This document shows positions 1 to 7,172 of a stretch of DNA of 64,000 bases, piece after piece. The stretch's first letter is position 1, and each line of letters begins with the position of its first letter. The notes beneath the pieces were generated by a model that saw only the letters and a program-made list of their open reading frames with translations, had not been told where the DNA came from and made no database searches. This DNA comes from Flavobacterium sp. NRK F7 (GTDB taxonomy: Bacteria; Bacteroidota; Bacteroidia; Flavobacteriales; Flavobacteriaceae). Location of the stretch: positions 569,079 through 633,078 of the forward strand of contig NZ_JAMXLB010000001.1 of NCBI RefSeq assembly GCF_024054195.1. Direction: 5' to 3'. A program made the position numbers and the translations under genes.

Positions 1-201
1 GGAATTCCTTTAACCGAACGAGAAAACAAAGAAGTTTTATCCATTCCGTCAACGCTAATGATTTGCTATCTCAATGGTTTTGAGGATGCCAAACAAAAAA
101 TAATTGATAGCAAAATCTATTTTAAACTATTTGAAAACATAAAGGTTTACAATGAATTTAAAGAAGTGATGCGTGTTCTTAGAAAAATGAAATACAATTA
201 A
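1..201 (+). CDS. C-terminal fragment of an unrecognised protein
   Basis: An open frame runs from the first base of the window to a TAA at 199-201, giving the last 66 residues of a protein that starts outside. The fragment is soluble-looking, rich in Lys, Glu and Ile, and ends in a basic helix-like tail. It contains no motif I recognise. It converges on the response regulator gene that ends three bases further on. Function unknown. Confidence 0.55.
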   Translation, partial: GIPLTERENKEVLSIPSTLMICYLNGFEDAKQKIIDSKIYFKLFENIKVYNEFKEVMRVLRKMKYN

Positions 202-204
202 CTT

Positions 205-882
205 TTAAACGAAGCCTTGTTTTTTTGCTTCTCTAACAATGTCTTCATCTGTACCTCCTTTAACACAAAAATAATCTTTAATTTGAGCCTTTCTTTTATC
301 AATAGAACTTTGTGCTAAATTGATATAATTGGGGAGATTTTTCGATAAGACACCTTGTGCAAGTAAAGATATAATGGTGCGATTGTTTTCATCTAGAAAA
401 ACATTGTTTTTTACTTCCAGCATTTCTTGTATACTCTCTTTTACCGTTTTACTAACGTATTTTTCTTTATTGATGATTACTTCAAAAGCTCTCAAAAATT
501 CTTCAGCTGTAAAATCACTTTTTACAAGTAACCCGTCGGGTTCAATGTTTGTTTGTATATCATATAAAATAAAAGCTTCCGCATGAGAAGTTAGAATTAC
601 AATTTTTGCAAAAGGGTATTTTTTCTTAGCAAGAATGGCTAAATCTTGTCCAGAATTGATGTTTTTTTCTTCATAAGGAGGAAGACTTAAATCTAGGAAA
701 ACCATGTCAAATTCATACAAATCCTCCGATTTCATCATTCTTTTGTATGCGGATTCACAGTCAAATGCTGAAGTAACATTAATTTCATATCCTAAATCGT
801 TATAAGATAAAATGCTCTTATAACCCTCAATCATGGATGGATGATCGTCAATCATAAAAATGTTTACTTTCTTAGAACTCAT
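205..882 (-). CDS. NarL/FixJ-type response regulator
   Basis: The protein has 225 residues. An N-terminal receiver domain (about 5-130) shows the acidic pair D12-D13, the phospho-acceptor D64 in an FLDLSLP context, a Thr-Ser switch in VILTSH, and the conserved Lys in LLVKSD. A short linker leads to a C-terminal LuxR/GerE-like helix-turn-helix (about 160-225), diverged but recognisable in IDKRKAQIKDYF. It lies 12 bases downstream of a histidine kinase gene on the same strand, so the two very probably form a cognate two-component system. The target genes are not known; the small lipoprotein genes upstream of the kinase are natural candidates (inference). Confidence 0.88.
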   Translation of the reverse strand: MSSKKVNIFMIDDHPSMIEGYKSILSYNDLGYEINVTSAFDCESAYKRMMKSEDLYEFDMVFLDLSLPPYEEKNINSGQDLAILAKKKYPFAKIVILTSHAEAFILYDIQTNIEPDGLLVKSDFTAEEFLRAFEVIINKEKYVSKTVKESIQEMLEVKNNVFLDENNRTIISLLAQGVLSKNLPNYINLAQSSIDKRKAQIKDYFCVKGGTDEDIVREAKKQGFV

Positions 883-894
883 TATTTTATAATT

Positions 895-2913
895 TTAATT
901 GATTGGTAATTTGATTATTATTTTAGTGCCTTTGCCGATTTCAGAAGTAATATTAAAATCTCCTTTCACAGATTCTGTTCTTTGGAACATGTTTTTCATT
1001 CCTATTCCTTTCTTTGCTTTATTGGTATTGAAACCTTCTCCATCGTCTATTATTTGTAAAGTTACAATTTTTTCTTGTTTATCTATGTTTATGTAAATAT
1101 TTTCTGCATTGGCATATTTATTACAATTATTTAATGCTTCTTGTAATATTCGATATAGATTCATTTTAATTTCAATATCAATATTTTCCCAAACAATCTC
1201 TTTGTCAATTTCATAAATACAATTTGCTGGATAAAGTTCGTTTTGTTCCGTTAATAATTCTGTAAGAATGGTTTTGAAATTTCCTTTTTCAGAAAAAGTA
1301 TCATTGCTTAATTCATGAGCAATTACCCTAACTTCTTTTTCAATATTTTGAATTTCATTAATATGGCCAATACATTTTTTTATGGTTTCTTCATCATTTC
1401 TTTTAGTAAGAACAAATAAATTTAACCTCGTACTGGCTAGTTTATTCATAATTCCATCATGTAGTTCTCTAGCAATTCTATTCTTCTCAATGTTTTTTAC
1501 CTCATCAATCTTCGTTTGTTGATCGAGCATTAGTTGGTATATTTCTTCATTGGCTTTTTGTTGTTCTTGTGTAAACAATAATTCTTTTTGTTTGGCTCTT
1601 TGAAAGAGAATTACAAACAATAAAGCACCAATGAAAGCGACTAAGATGGATACCGTTAGTATGGTTTTCTTTTCACTAGAAATTTCTAAGTTTTCATGAA
1701 TAATTTCGTCCGTTTCATATTCTATACGGGCTAATTTATTTCTTGTTGCTCTTTCTAAATCATAGAGACTATCACTGAGTTTTATGTATTTTTGGGCATA
1801 CTTTAGGCCATTAGAAGGATCTATTTTAGTATATAAATCTAAGGTTTTAAGTATTTCTTTGTTATAATTAGATTTATCGGCAAGGGTGTATGCTTCATTA
1901 TTAAGCTGTAATGCTTTCGTTTTATTAGCTTTTAACAGATAATATTCGGTTAAATGAATTTTACTTTTTATAATTCCAGCAATATTATTAATACTATCTC
2001 TTAAAAATAAAGCGCGATTTAACTCATCATAACCCTCGTTGTTATTTAATTTAAACTTACAATAGGCATAATTATCAAGTAATGCGGAATATAATACAGG
2101 TTGTTTTTTAAGTAAATTTTCAATTTTTAACCCTTCAGAAAAATTTTCTAATGCTTTTTTATATTGATTGTTATTCTGATACACTAAACCAATGTTGTGA
2201 AAAGTTTGCGCTTTAAAGTCTTCGTACAAATAGTTGTCTTTTAATTTTTCAATTTGTGACAAGGCCTTTTCGTGATAATAAAGGGCTTTTTCATAATTAC
2301 CTAATCCAGATAAAGCACTACCTAAATTTCCATAACATTGATATACAAGTAATTTATCTGAAATACTCAACGAAATATCCAACGCTTTAATCGTCGCTGT
2401 TTCGCTTCCTAAAAAATCTTTTTCATAAAGTAAAACATAGGCTTTGTGTAAAATTGTATTGGCTAAATTCTCTTTATCATCAATTTTGTTATAAATTTTT
2501 TCAGCGTTGTTATAATACCAGTAGGCACTATCATTTTTTGCATTTTCGAAGAAATAGTCCCCTAAATAGTATAGCGCTTTTGCTACAGTTGCAGAATCGT
2601 TACTCGCTTTACCTAAAGCTAAAACTTCATTGGTAACCATTTTATATTTTTCAAGCTCATAAAGAGGAAAATAACGATTGGCTACTTTAAAGTAATTCCT
2701 TCTCGTAATAGAATCATTTTTTTGCCCTTTAATAGCTTGATAGGCTAGGTCTCCAAATCGAATTCGCATTTCTTTTGATATAGTCTCTTTTTGAGCCAAA
2801 GAAAGATAATTGTTAATTTTTTGATTTTGAGCATCAAGTATCAACTCTTGATTTTTACCATCAGAGCAACATATAAACTGTAAAAAAAGAAGTATTGAAA
2901 TAATTTTTTTCAA
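895..2913 (-). CDS. TPR-containing sensor histidine kinase (HisKA_3 type), lipoprotein-like N-terminus
   Basis: A 672-residue sensor kinase. The N-terminus is a lipoprotein-type signal with two Cys at 15-16. Residues about 90-390 are helical repeats of TPR type, for example YGNLGSALSGLGNYEKALYYH. One membrane helix follows at about 412-435, then a coiled coil. The HisKA_3 dimerisation box is RELHDGIMNKL, with phospho-acceptor His at about 485. A HATPase_c domain follows (N-box LQEALNN, G-box DDGEGF and GIGMKNM). The topology puts the TPR solenoid in the periplasm, where it would sense a ligand or protein. It is followed 12 bases on by the response regulator and preceded by the small-lipoprotein array on the same strand. 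The family is well known in Bacteroidota; its ligand is not. Confidence 0.9.
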   Translation of the reverse strand: MKKIISILLFLQFICCSDGKNQELILDAQNQKINNYLSLAQKETISKEMRIRFGDLAYQAIKGQKNDSITRRNYFKVANRYFPLYELEKYKMVTNEVLALGKASNDSATVAKALYYLGDYFFENAKNDSAYWYYNNAEKIYNKIDDKENLANTILHKAYVLLYEKDFLGSETATIKALDISLSISDKLLVYQCYGNLGSALSGLGNYEKALYYHEKALSQIEKLKDNYLYEDFKAQTFHNIGLVYQNNNQYKKALENFSEGLKIENLLKKQPVLYSALLDNYAYCKFKLNNNEGYDELNRALFLRDSINNIAGIIKSKIHLTEYYLLKANKTKALQLNNEAYTLADKSNYNKEILKTLDLYTKIDPSNGLKYAQKYIKLSDSLYDLERATRNKLARIEYETDEIIHENLEISSEKKTILTVSILVAFIGALLFVILFQRAKQKELLFTQEQQKANEEIYQLMLDQQTKIDEVKNIEKNRIARELHDGIMNKLASTRLNLFVLTKRNDEETIKKCIGHINEIQNIEKEVRVIAHELSNDTFSEKGNFKTILTELLTEQNELYPANCIYEIDKEIVWENIDIEIKMNLYRILQEALNNCNKYANAENIYINIDKQEKIVTLQIIDDGEGFNTNKAKKGIGMKNMFQRTESVKGDFNITSEIGKGTKIIIKLPIN

Positions 2914-2968
2914 GCACTAGAATATTAATTTATGTACACACACAAATTTAATGATTTTCTTACACGCA

Positions 2969-3151
2969 TTAATCGTTTTTAATAATTAGTATTGGATTAT
3001 AAGAATTTCCTTCTCCTAGAAGTACAATTTGATTGGTTCTGTTTTCCTGAGCAACTTCATTACTATTTGAATTAATAGTTACAGTTAAATAAGATATTAT
3101 TGAAGAAGATATTACTAAAAGGATACTTAAAGAATAGATTACTTTTTTCAT
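2969..3151 (-). CDS. Diverged seventh member of the small lipoprotein family, no lipobox Cys
   Basis: A 60-residue protein with an N-terminal hydrophobic signal or anchor (MKKVIYSLSILLVISS). It lacks the Cys found at position 21 of the six genes upstream, so it is probably not lipidated. The rest still aligns to the family: an ENRTN segment matches EN-TTN, and the tail NPILIIKND matches DPIIIPKKD. It is the last small gene before the histidine kinase, 55 bases away. It is either a decayed copy or a specialised non-lipidated form. Function unknown. Confidence 0.7.
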   Translation of the reverse strand: MKKVIYSLSILLVISSSIISYLTVTINSNSNEVAQENRTNQIVLLGEGNSYNPILIIKND

Positions 3152-3188
3152 GAGATACTTTTTAAATTATTATATATAGATAGCTTTT

Positions 3189-3362
3189 TTAGTCTTTTTT
3201 AGGGATGATGATTGGATCCGTCTGAGTCGTTTCATTGGTATCATCAGCATGAATATTTGTAGTGTTTTCTTCCATATCAGCATCATAAGAATCTGTCGTA
3301 CAAGAAATAGCAGACAAAGACACTACTAAAACAACTACTAAAAGGAGAAATATTTTTTTCAT
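3189..3362 (-). CDS. Small lipoprotein, tandem family copy 6 of 6
   Basis: A 57-residue predicted lipoprotein: a Lys-Lys start, a hydrophobic stretch and a SAISC lipobox at 17-21. A polar acidic mature part of 37 residues begins CTTDSYDADMEEN and ends in TDPIIIPKKD. It is nearly identical to five genes upstream on the same strand, spaced 32-39 bases apart. Too short for a 60-residue ORF cutoff. The strict conservation of length, reading frame and both ends across copies argues that it is translated. Function unknown. Confidence 0.8.
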   Translation of the reverse strand: MKKIFLLLVVVLVVSLSAISCTTDSYDADMEENTTNIHADDTNETTQTDPIIIPKKD

Positions 3363-3401
3363 AAGTATTAAGTTTTAAAATAATTAGAATTTGTTTTGGG
3401 G

Positions 3402-3575
3402 TTAATCTTTTTTTGGAATGATGATTGGATCAGTTTCAACAGTTACCGTTGCATCGTCAGCATGAACATTTGTTGCATTATTTTCTAAATCTGAATCATA
3501 TGAATCCGTTGTACAAGAAACACTTAATAAACAAACTATAAAAATAAGTACTAGAGCAAGTAGTGATTTTTTCAT
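3402..3575 (-). CDS. Small lipoprotein, tandem family copy 5 of 6
   Basis: A 57-residue predicted lipoprotein with Cys21 in LSVSC, mature start CTTDSYDSDLENN and tail ETDPIIIPKKD. It is the most diverged of the six full copies in its signal region and centre (HADDATVTV), yet it keeps exactly the same length. Substitutions leave the frame, lipobox and tail intact, which suggests selection on the protein. Confidence 0.8.
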   Translation of the reverse strand: MKKSLLALVLIFIVCLLSVSCTTDSYDSDLENNATNVHADDATVTVETDPIIIPKKD

Positions 3576-3607
3576 AAAAATAAGTTTTAAAAATTAAAAA
3601 TTCAAGC

Positions 3608-3781
3608 TTAGTCTTTTTTAGGAATGATAATAGGATCGGTTTCAACAGTTGTTACTGTATCATCTGCATGAACATTAGAAGCATTATTTTCCATATCTGC
3701 GTCGTAAGAATCTGTTGTACAAGAAACAATGGATAAAGACATTGTTAAAATAACTACTAGGGTAAGGATTATTTTTTTCAT
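3608..3781 (-). CDS. Small lipoprotein, tandem family copy 4 of 6
   Basis: A 57-residue predicted lipoprotein with Cys21 in SIVSC, mature start CTTDSYDADMENN, centre NVHADDTVTTV and tail ETDPIIIPKKD. Its signal region is almost identical to that of the next gene upstream (3820-3993), which points to a recent duplication or gene conversion. The stop-to-start gap to the next copy is 32 bases. Confidence 0.8.
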   Translation of the reverse strand: MKKIILTLVVILTMSLSIVSCTTDSYDADMENNASNVHADDTVTTVETDPIIIPKKD

Positions 3782-3819
3782 AAGTATTAAGTTTTAAAAA
3801 TTAAAATGGGGTTTGGGGA

Positions 3820-3993
3820 TTAATCTTTTTTAGGAATGATGATTGGATCGGTTTGAACAGTTTCATTTGTATCACCTACATGAACATCAGTCGCATTATT
3901 TTCCATATCTGCATCGTAAGAATCTGTTGTACAAGAAACAATGGATAAAGACATTGTTAAAATAACTACTAGGGTAAGGATTGTTTTTTTCAT
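3820..3993 (-). CDS. Small lipoprotein, tandem family copy 3 of 6
   Basis: A 57-residue predicted lipoprotein with Cys21 in SIVSC, mature start CTTDSYDADMENN, centre DVHVGDTNETV and tail QTDPIIIPKKD. It shares an almost identical signal sequence and flanking DNA with the copy at 3608-3781. The central ten residues are the variable part of the family. Confidence 0.8.
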   Translation of the reverse strand: MKKTILTLVVILTMSLSIVSCTTDSYDADMENNATDVHVGDTNETVQTDPIIIPKKD

Positions 3994-4031
3994 AAGTATT
4001 AAACTTTAAAAATTAAAATGGGGTTTGGGGA

Positions 4032-4205
4032 TTAATCTTTTTTAGGAATGATAATTGGATCGGTTTGAGCTGTTTCATTTGTGTCGTCCGCATGAATATT
4101 AGTCGTGTTATTTTCCATATCTGCGTCATAAGAATCTGTTGTACAAGAAACACTTGATAAAGAAGCAATTAAAACCACAGCTAGCATAAGGATAATTTTT
4201 TTCAT
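4032..4205 (-). CDS. Small lipoprotein, tandem family copy 2 of 6
   Basis: A 57-residue predicted lipoprotein with Cys21 in SSVSC, mature start CTTDSYDADMENN, centre NIHADDTNETA and tail QTDPIIIPKKD. It lies 32 bases after the first copy and 38 bases before the next. An out-of-frame ORF of 82 codons overlaps it at 4126-4374 and is a shadow of this and the first copy. Confidence 0.8.
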   Translation of the reverse strand: MKKIILMLAVVLIASLSSVSCTTDSYDADMENNTTNIHADDTNETAQTDPIIIPKKD

Positions 4206-4237
4206 AAGAATTTAGTTTAAAATAAATTTTGGTGTGA

Positions 4238-4411
4238 TTAGTCTTTTTTAGGGATAATGATAGGATCTGTTTGTGTTGTTTCTCCTGTATCATCCGCATG
4301 AATATTTGCAGCATTGTTTTCCATATCTGCATCGTAAGAATCTGTTGTACAAGAAACAACGAATAGAGATGCAATTAAAATAAGCACTAGAGTAAAGATT
4401 GATTTTTTCAT
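4238..4411 (-). CDS. Small lipoprotein, tandem family copy 1 of 6 (promoter-proximal)
   Basis: The first gene of the array. It is a 57-residue predicted lipoprotein with Cys21 in FVVSC, mature start CTTDSYDADMENN, centre NIHADDTGETT and tail QTDPIIIPKKD. The array promoter should lie between this start and the divergent gene at 4611. I found no clear TTG...TAnnTTTG pair there, but the segment holds a striking perfect inverted repeat (4484-4531). Function unknown. Confidence 0.8.
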   Translation of the reverse strand: MKKSIFTLVLILIASLFVVSCTTDSYDADMENNAANIHADDTGETTQTDPIIIPKKD

Positions 4412-4483
4412 ACTTCTAAAATTTAAATTTGATTATATAGTTATTTTTAATTATTTTAACAAACTATAGTATTATCAATACAT

Positions 4484-4531
4484 TTTTGTAACACCTTATT
4501 TTTGTTGATTCAAAAATAAGGTGTTACAAAA
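4484..4531. repeat. Perfect 21-bp inverted repeat with 6-base loop in a divergent intergenic region
   Basis: The arms at 4484-4504 and 4511-4531 are exact reverse complements across a TTGATT loop. Genes diverge on both sides (array start 4411 minus, phosphoesterase start 4611 plus), so this is not an ordinary end-of-gene terminator. It could be an attenuator in the leader of one of them, a large operator, or a remnant of a small mobile element. The plus-strand side is followed by an AT-rich, moderately T-rich stretch. Confidence 0.75.
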
Positions 4532-4610
4532 TTTTAATTTTACAAGTTTTCTGCCGATTTTGTTAAAGTTTTAGTGTGTAGTATTCTGTTTATTAATTGT
4601 TTAGTTAAAA

Positions 4611-5336
4611 ATGAAAAGATTTGTTATTGGAGATATCCATGGAGGCTTAAAAGGGTTACAACAAGTTTTAAATCGTTGTCATCTTCAAAAAGAAGATAAA
4701 ATAATTTTTTTAGGAGATTATGTTGATGGCTGGAGTGAATCTGATAAAGTTATAGATTATCTTATAACGTTAAATAACAATCAAAATTGTGTTTTTTTAA
4801 AGGGAAATCATGATGATTTGTTGTTAAACTACTTGAAAACCAAACAATTTAATAATGAATGGTTTCATCATGGAGGTGAATCGACCATTGAAGCGTATCA
4901 TAAAATTAATCCTGAAACCATACAAAAACATATCCTATTTTTAGAAACTCTCCAAGACTACTATATAGATGAAGATGACAGATTGTTTATACATGCTGGT
5001 TTCACCAATTTAAAAGGGGTTGAATTTGAGTATTTTAAACCTTTGTTTTATTGGGACAGAACACTATGGGAATGTGCTTTGGCATTAAACCCAAACTTAA
5101 ATAGAGATAGTGTGTATTATCCCAATCGTTTAAAATTATATCATGAAATTTATATTGGGCATACCCCAGTTACTAGAATAGGCAAAACAGTTCCTTATAA
5201 TGTTGCCAACATTTGGAACTTAGATACTGGCGCTGCCTTTAAAGGTCCTTTAACTGTTTTAGATATTGATAGTAAAGAATATTGGCAAAGCGACCCACTA
5301 CATATGCTTTATCCAAATGAAAGAGGGAGAAATTAA
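4611..5336 (+). CDS. Calcineurin-like metallophosphoesterase (PPP-type serine/threonine phosphatase)
   Basis: A 241-residue cytoplasmic protein with the three metal-binding signatures of the family near the N-terminus: GDIHG (7-11), GDYVDG (about 36-41) and GNHDD (about 67-71). Further His residues occur in IHAGF and YIGHTPV. This set is characteristic of bacterial PPP phosphatases and diadenosine-tetraphosphatase-like enzymes, which use a di-metal centre to hydrolyse phosphoesters. Substrate not predictable from sequence. It has no signal peptide. It is divergent from the small-lipoprotein array and about 35 bases upstream of the next gene. Confidence 0.88.
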   Translation: MKRFVIGDIHGGLKGLQQVLNRCHLQKEDKIIFLGDYVDGWSESDKVIDYLITLNNNQNCVFLKGNHDDLLLNYLKTKQFNNEWFHHGGESTIEAYHKINPETIQKHILFLETLQDYYIDEDDRLFIHAGFTNLKGVEFEYFKPLFYWDRTLWECALALNPNLNRDSVYYPNRLKLYHEIYIGHTPVTRIGKTVPYNVANIWNLDTGAAFKGPLTVLDIDSKEYWQSDPLHMLYPNERGRN

Positions 5337-5371
5337 CTAATATTTTTATCTTTGTACCAAAATAAAACACA

Positions 5372-5866
5372 ATGAAAAAAGTATTACTTATATTGGCTTT
5401 AGGTACATTTGCTTTATCTAATGCGCAGGTTTTCTCAGGTAAAGGAGACAAAAAATTTCAAGTGGGTGCCAATTTCCAAGAAAAAGGAACTGGAATAATT
5501 GCTACCTATGATAATGGATTAGGCAAAAATATGTCTTTCGGTTTTACAGCTGCTTATTTATTAGGTATCGAAGAGGTTCTAGGAGAGAAACCGAACTTTG
5601 ATGATCGTTTTGATATTCGCGCAAGGTTTAGTGCTAATATTGCAGACATCTTAAATATCGAAGAAAAAATTGACATTTATCCTGGTTTGAATATAGGGGT
5701 AAAAAACTTTGGAGCTCATTTAGGGGCTCGTTATTTCTTTTCAGAAGGATTTGGTATTTACTCTGAAGTGCAATTCCCAATTGCTATGTATGATAATGAC
5801 CCTGTAGGGTTTGAGAAATACAACAACCAATTCAACTTTTCTATAGGAGCCAGCTTTAATTTATAA
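5372..5866 (+). CDS. Small outer-membrane beta-barrel-like protein
   Basis: A 164-residue protein with a clear signal peptide (MKKVLLILALGTFALSNAQ, cleavage after NAQ). The mature part alternates aromatic and glycine-rich strands, such as FQVGANFQEKGTGIIATYD and GVKNFGAHLGARYFFSEG, and ends in a Phe-rich strand (FSIGASFNL) typical of outer-membrane barrels. It resembles small flavobacterial barrels of unknown function (DUF6646-like, from memory). A TATCTTTG element at 5347-5354 is a plausible -7 promoter box. It is followed two bases later by the PhnA-like gene. Confidence 0.75.
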   Translation: MKKVLLILALGTFALSNAQVFSGKGDKKFQVGANFQEKGTGIIATYDNGLGKNMSFGFTAAYLLGIEEVLGEKPNFDDRFDIRARFSANIADILNIEEKIDIYPGLNIGVKNFGAHLGARYFFSEGFGIYSEVQFPIAMYDNDPVGFEKYNNQFNFSIGASFNL

Positions 5867-5868
5867 GA

Positions 5869-6441
5869 ATGAGTGTAATTGAAAAGAAACTAAAAGACAG
5901 AAGTAACGTACAATGTGAATTATGTGGTAACGAACATGATTTACACGTTTTCAATGTAGCACCGTATACGGATGAAAGTTTAGAACATTCTATTTTAGCT
6001 TGCAAAACCTGTATTGCTCAAATAGAAAATCTAGAAGAAATCGATTTAAATCATTGGAGATGCTTGAATGAATCGATGTGGAATGAAAACCTACCCGTTC
6101 AAATTGTTTCCTGGAGAATGCATGCTCGATTAAAAAATATTGACATGCTTGAAATGATGTATTTAGATGAAGAAGCTTTAGAATGGGCAAAAGCAACAGG
6201 AGAAGGTGACGATGATGAAGGTAAAATTATTCATAAAGATTCGAATGGGAATATCCTTGAAGATGGAGATTCGGTAGTACTTATTAAAGATTTGGATGTA
6301 AAAGGAGCGAATTTCACAGCAAAAAGAGGTGCTGCGGTGCACAATATTAAATTAGTTTGGGATAATGCGGAGCAAATTGAAGGCCGTGTTGAAAACCAAC
6401 ACATAGTGATATTGACACAATATGTGAAGAAAACGAAATAA
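5869..6441 (+). CDS. PhnA domain-containing protein
   Basis: A 190-residue cytoplasmic protein. The N-terminal third carries a zinc-ribbon-like arrangement: CELCGNEHDLHVF, then a second Cys pair in ILACKTC. The C-terminal third (about 125-188) is the PhnA/YjdM domain: DSNGNILEDGDSVVLIKDLDVKG, then IVILTQYVKK. Despite its name, the PhnA/YjdM domain is not established as a phosphonate enzyme, and the role is unknown. It is almost contiguous with the barrel gene upstream, and a terminator follows. Confidence 0.85.
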   Translation: MSVIEKKLKDRSNVQCELCGNEHDLHVFNVAPYTDESLEHSILACKTCIAQIENLEEIDLNHWRCLNESMWNENLPVQIVSWRMHARLKNIDMLEMMYLDEEALEWAKATGEGDDDEGKIIHKDSNGNILEDGDSVVLIKDLDVKGANFTAKRGAAVHNIKLVWDNAEQIEGRVENQHIVILTQYVKKTK

Positions 6442-6463
6442 TGTTGACTTCAATACACAACAA

Positions 6464-6493
6464 AAAAGGAATTCTTCAATAAGAATTTCTTTT
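6464..6493 (+). terminator. Terminator after the PhnA-like gene
   Basis: A hairpin with 13-base arms around a CAAT loop, one G-T pair, A-rich 5' arm and T-rich 3' arm, starts 22 bases after the stop codon at 6441. Confidence 0.7.
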
Positions 6494-6605
6494 CTGTTTA
6501 TAATACGCATTGTGATAATTGTACGATTTACTGATAATATAAAATTTAAAGCGATCGCCTCATAACGGGTTTAGATTTTAGCTTTTGTCTTACAAATAGA
6601 AAACT

Positions 6606-6772
6606 TTAAAACTTTTTATATTGAAACTCATAAGTATCAAAGTGGATTGTTTTATCTTTCGAAACATACCATAATCCCGATAACACGGATTTACAACATC
6701 AGTATGTTCTAGAACTTCTTTGGCACTTTTACGTAAACCTCCTTTGATGGCAACGGATAATTCTCCAGTCAA
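6606..6772 (-). pseudogene. Collapsed toxin-cassette remnant: toxin N-terminus joined to SUKH-3 immunity C-terminus
   Basis: The upstream part encodes ELSVAIKGGLRKSAKEVLEHTD, the type-A junction shared with the orphan toxins at 7173-7847 and 8194-8928. After about eight further codons the homology switches frame. It then matches the last 20 or so residues of the immunity protein at 8994-9521 (GLWYVSKDK, then FDTYEFQYKKF, ending at a stop at 6606-6608). A deletion thus fused the start of a toxin cassette to the end of an immunity gene. The only possible start is TTG. This is the last element of the cassette array and is non-functional. Confidence 0.7.
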
Positions 6773-6785
6773 AGATAATTGTCAA
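6697..6785 (-). repeat. Type-A cassette junction repeat, diverged copy
   Basis: Close to the repeats at 7771-7887 and 8852-8967 over the AKEVLEHTD-coding part, then diverged toward the distal end. It marks the start of the collapsed remnant cassette. Confidence 0.75.
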
Positions 6786-6802
6786 TGTTCGTTTTTTTGA
6801 AT

Positions 6803-6829
6803 AAAAAAAATCCGCCCTAAGGCGGATTT
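6803..6829 (-). terminator. Terminator of the last toxin/immunity cassette
   Basis: The stem AAATCCGCC / GGCGGATTT has a four-base loop. On the minus strand it is followed by a run of T, five bases beyond the stop codon of the immunity gene at 6835. Confidence 0.85.
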
Positions 6830-6834
6830 CTACT

Positions 6835-7170
6835 TTATAATTCTGATACTTTAATTAAGTAGTCTTTTTTATTATATTTTTCTAACATAAAAATTAGTTT
6901 TTTGGTATAAACTTTAAAATAGTCATATAATTCTTGATTGGTATAAAATTGAGAAAAATATCCATCAAATAAAGCATTAAAATTATAATCAGGATTTTCC
7001 AATATCCATTCAAAAACCACTTTTTGATCTTCAATATAATCAATTTTTAAATTAGATAAATCGATATCTTCTAGGGCATCTTTATAAAAATCTTTTATTT
7101 TTTTAATACCTTTAACATCTTTATTAAATATTGCATTATGAATTGCTGTCTCTAACTTTTTTTCTTCCAT
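6835..7170 (-). CDS. Putative immunity protein of orphan cassette 4
   Basis: A 111-residue acidic, helical protein without a signal peptide or recognised domain. It starts two bases after the stop of the orphan toxin at 7173-7847 and is followed at once by a terminator. This is the layout of every toxin/immunity pair in this locus. The immunity role is inferred from position, size and charge only. Confidence 0.6.
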   Translation of the reverse strand: MEEKKLETAIHNAIFNKDVKGIKKIKDFYKDALEDIDLSNLKIDYIEDQKVVFEWILENPDYNFNALFDGYFSQFYTNQELYDYFKVYTKKLIFMLEKYNKKDYLIKVSEL

Positions 7171-7172
7171 AA

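Noticed and set aside
4126..4374. 82-codon frame on the minus strand inside the lipoprotein array
   Set aside because: It runs out of frame across two of the 57-residue genes and their spacer; the in-frame pair has signals, lipoboxes and conserved tails, this one does not.
4412..4483. Promoter of the lipoprotein array (TATAGTTTG on the minus strand)
   Set aside because: One base too long for the TAnnTTTG box and no TTG at the right distance; not strong enough to report.
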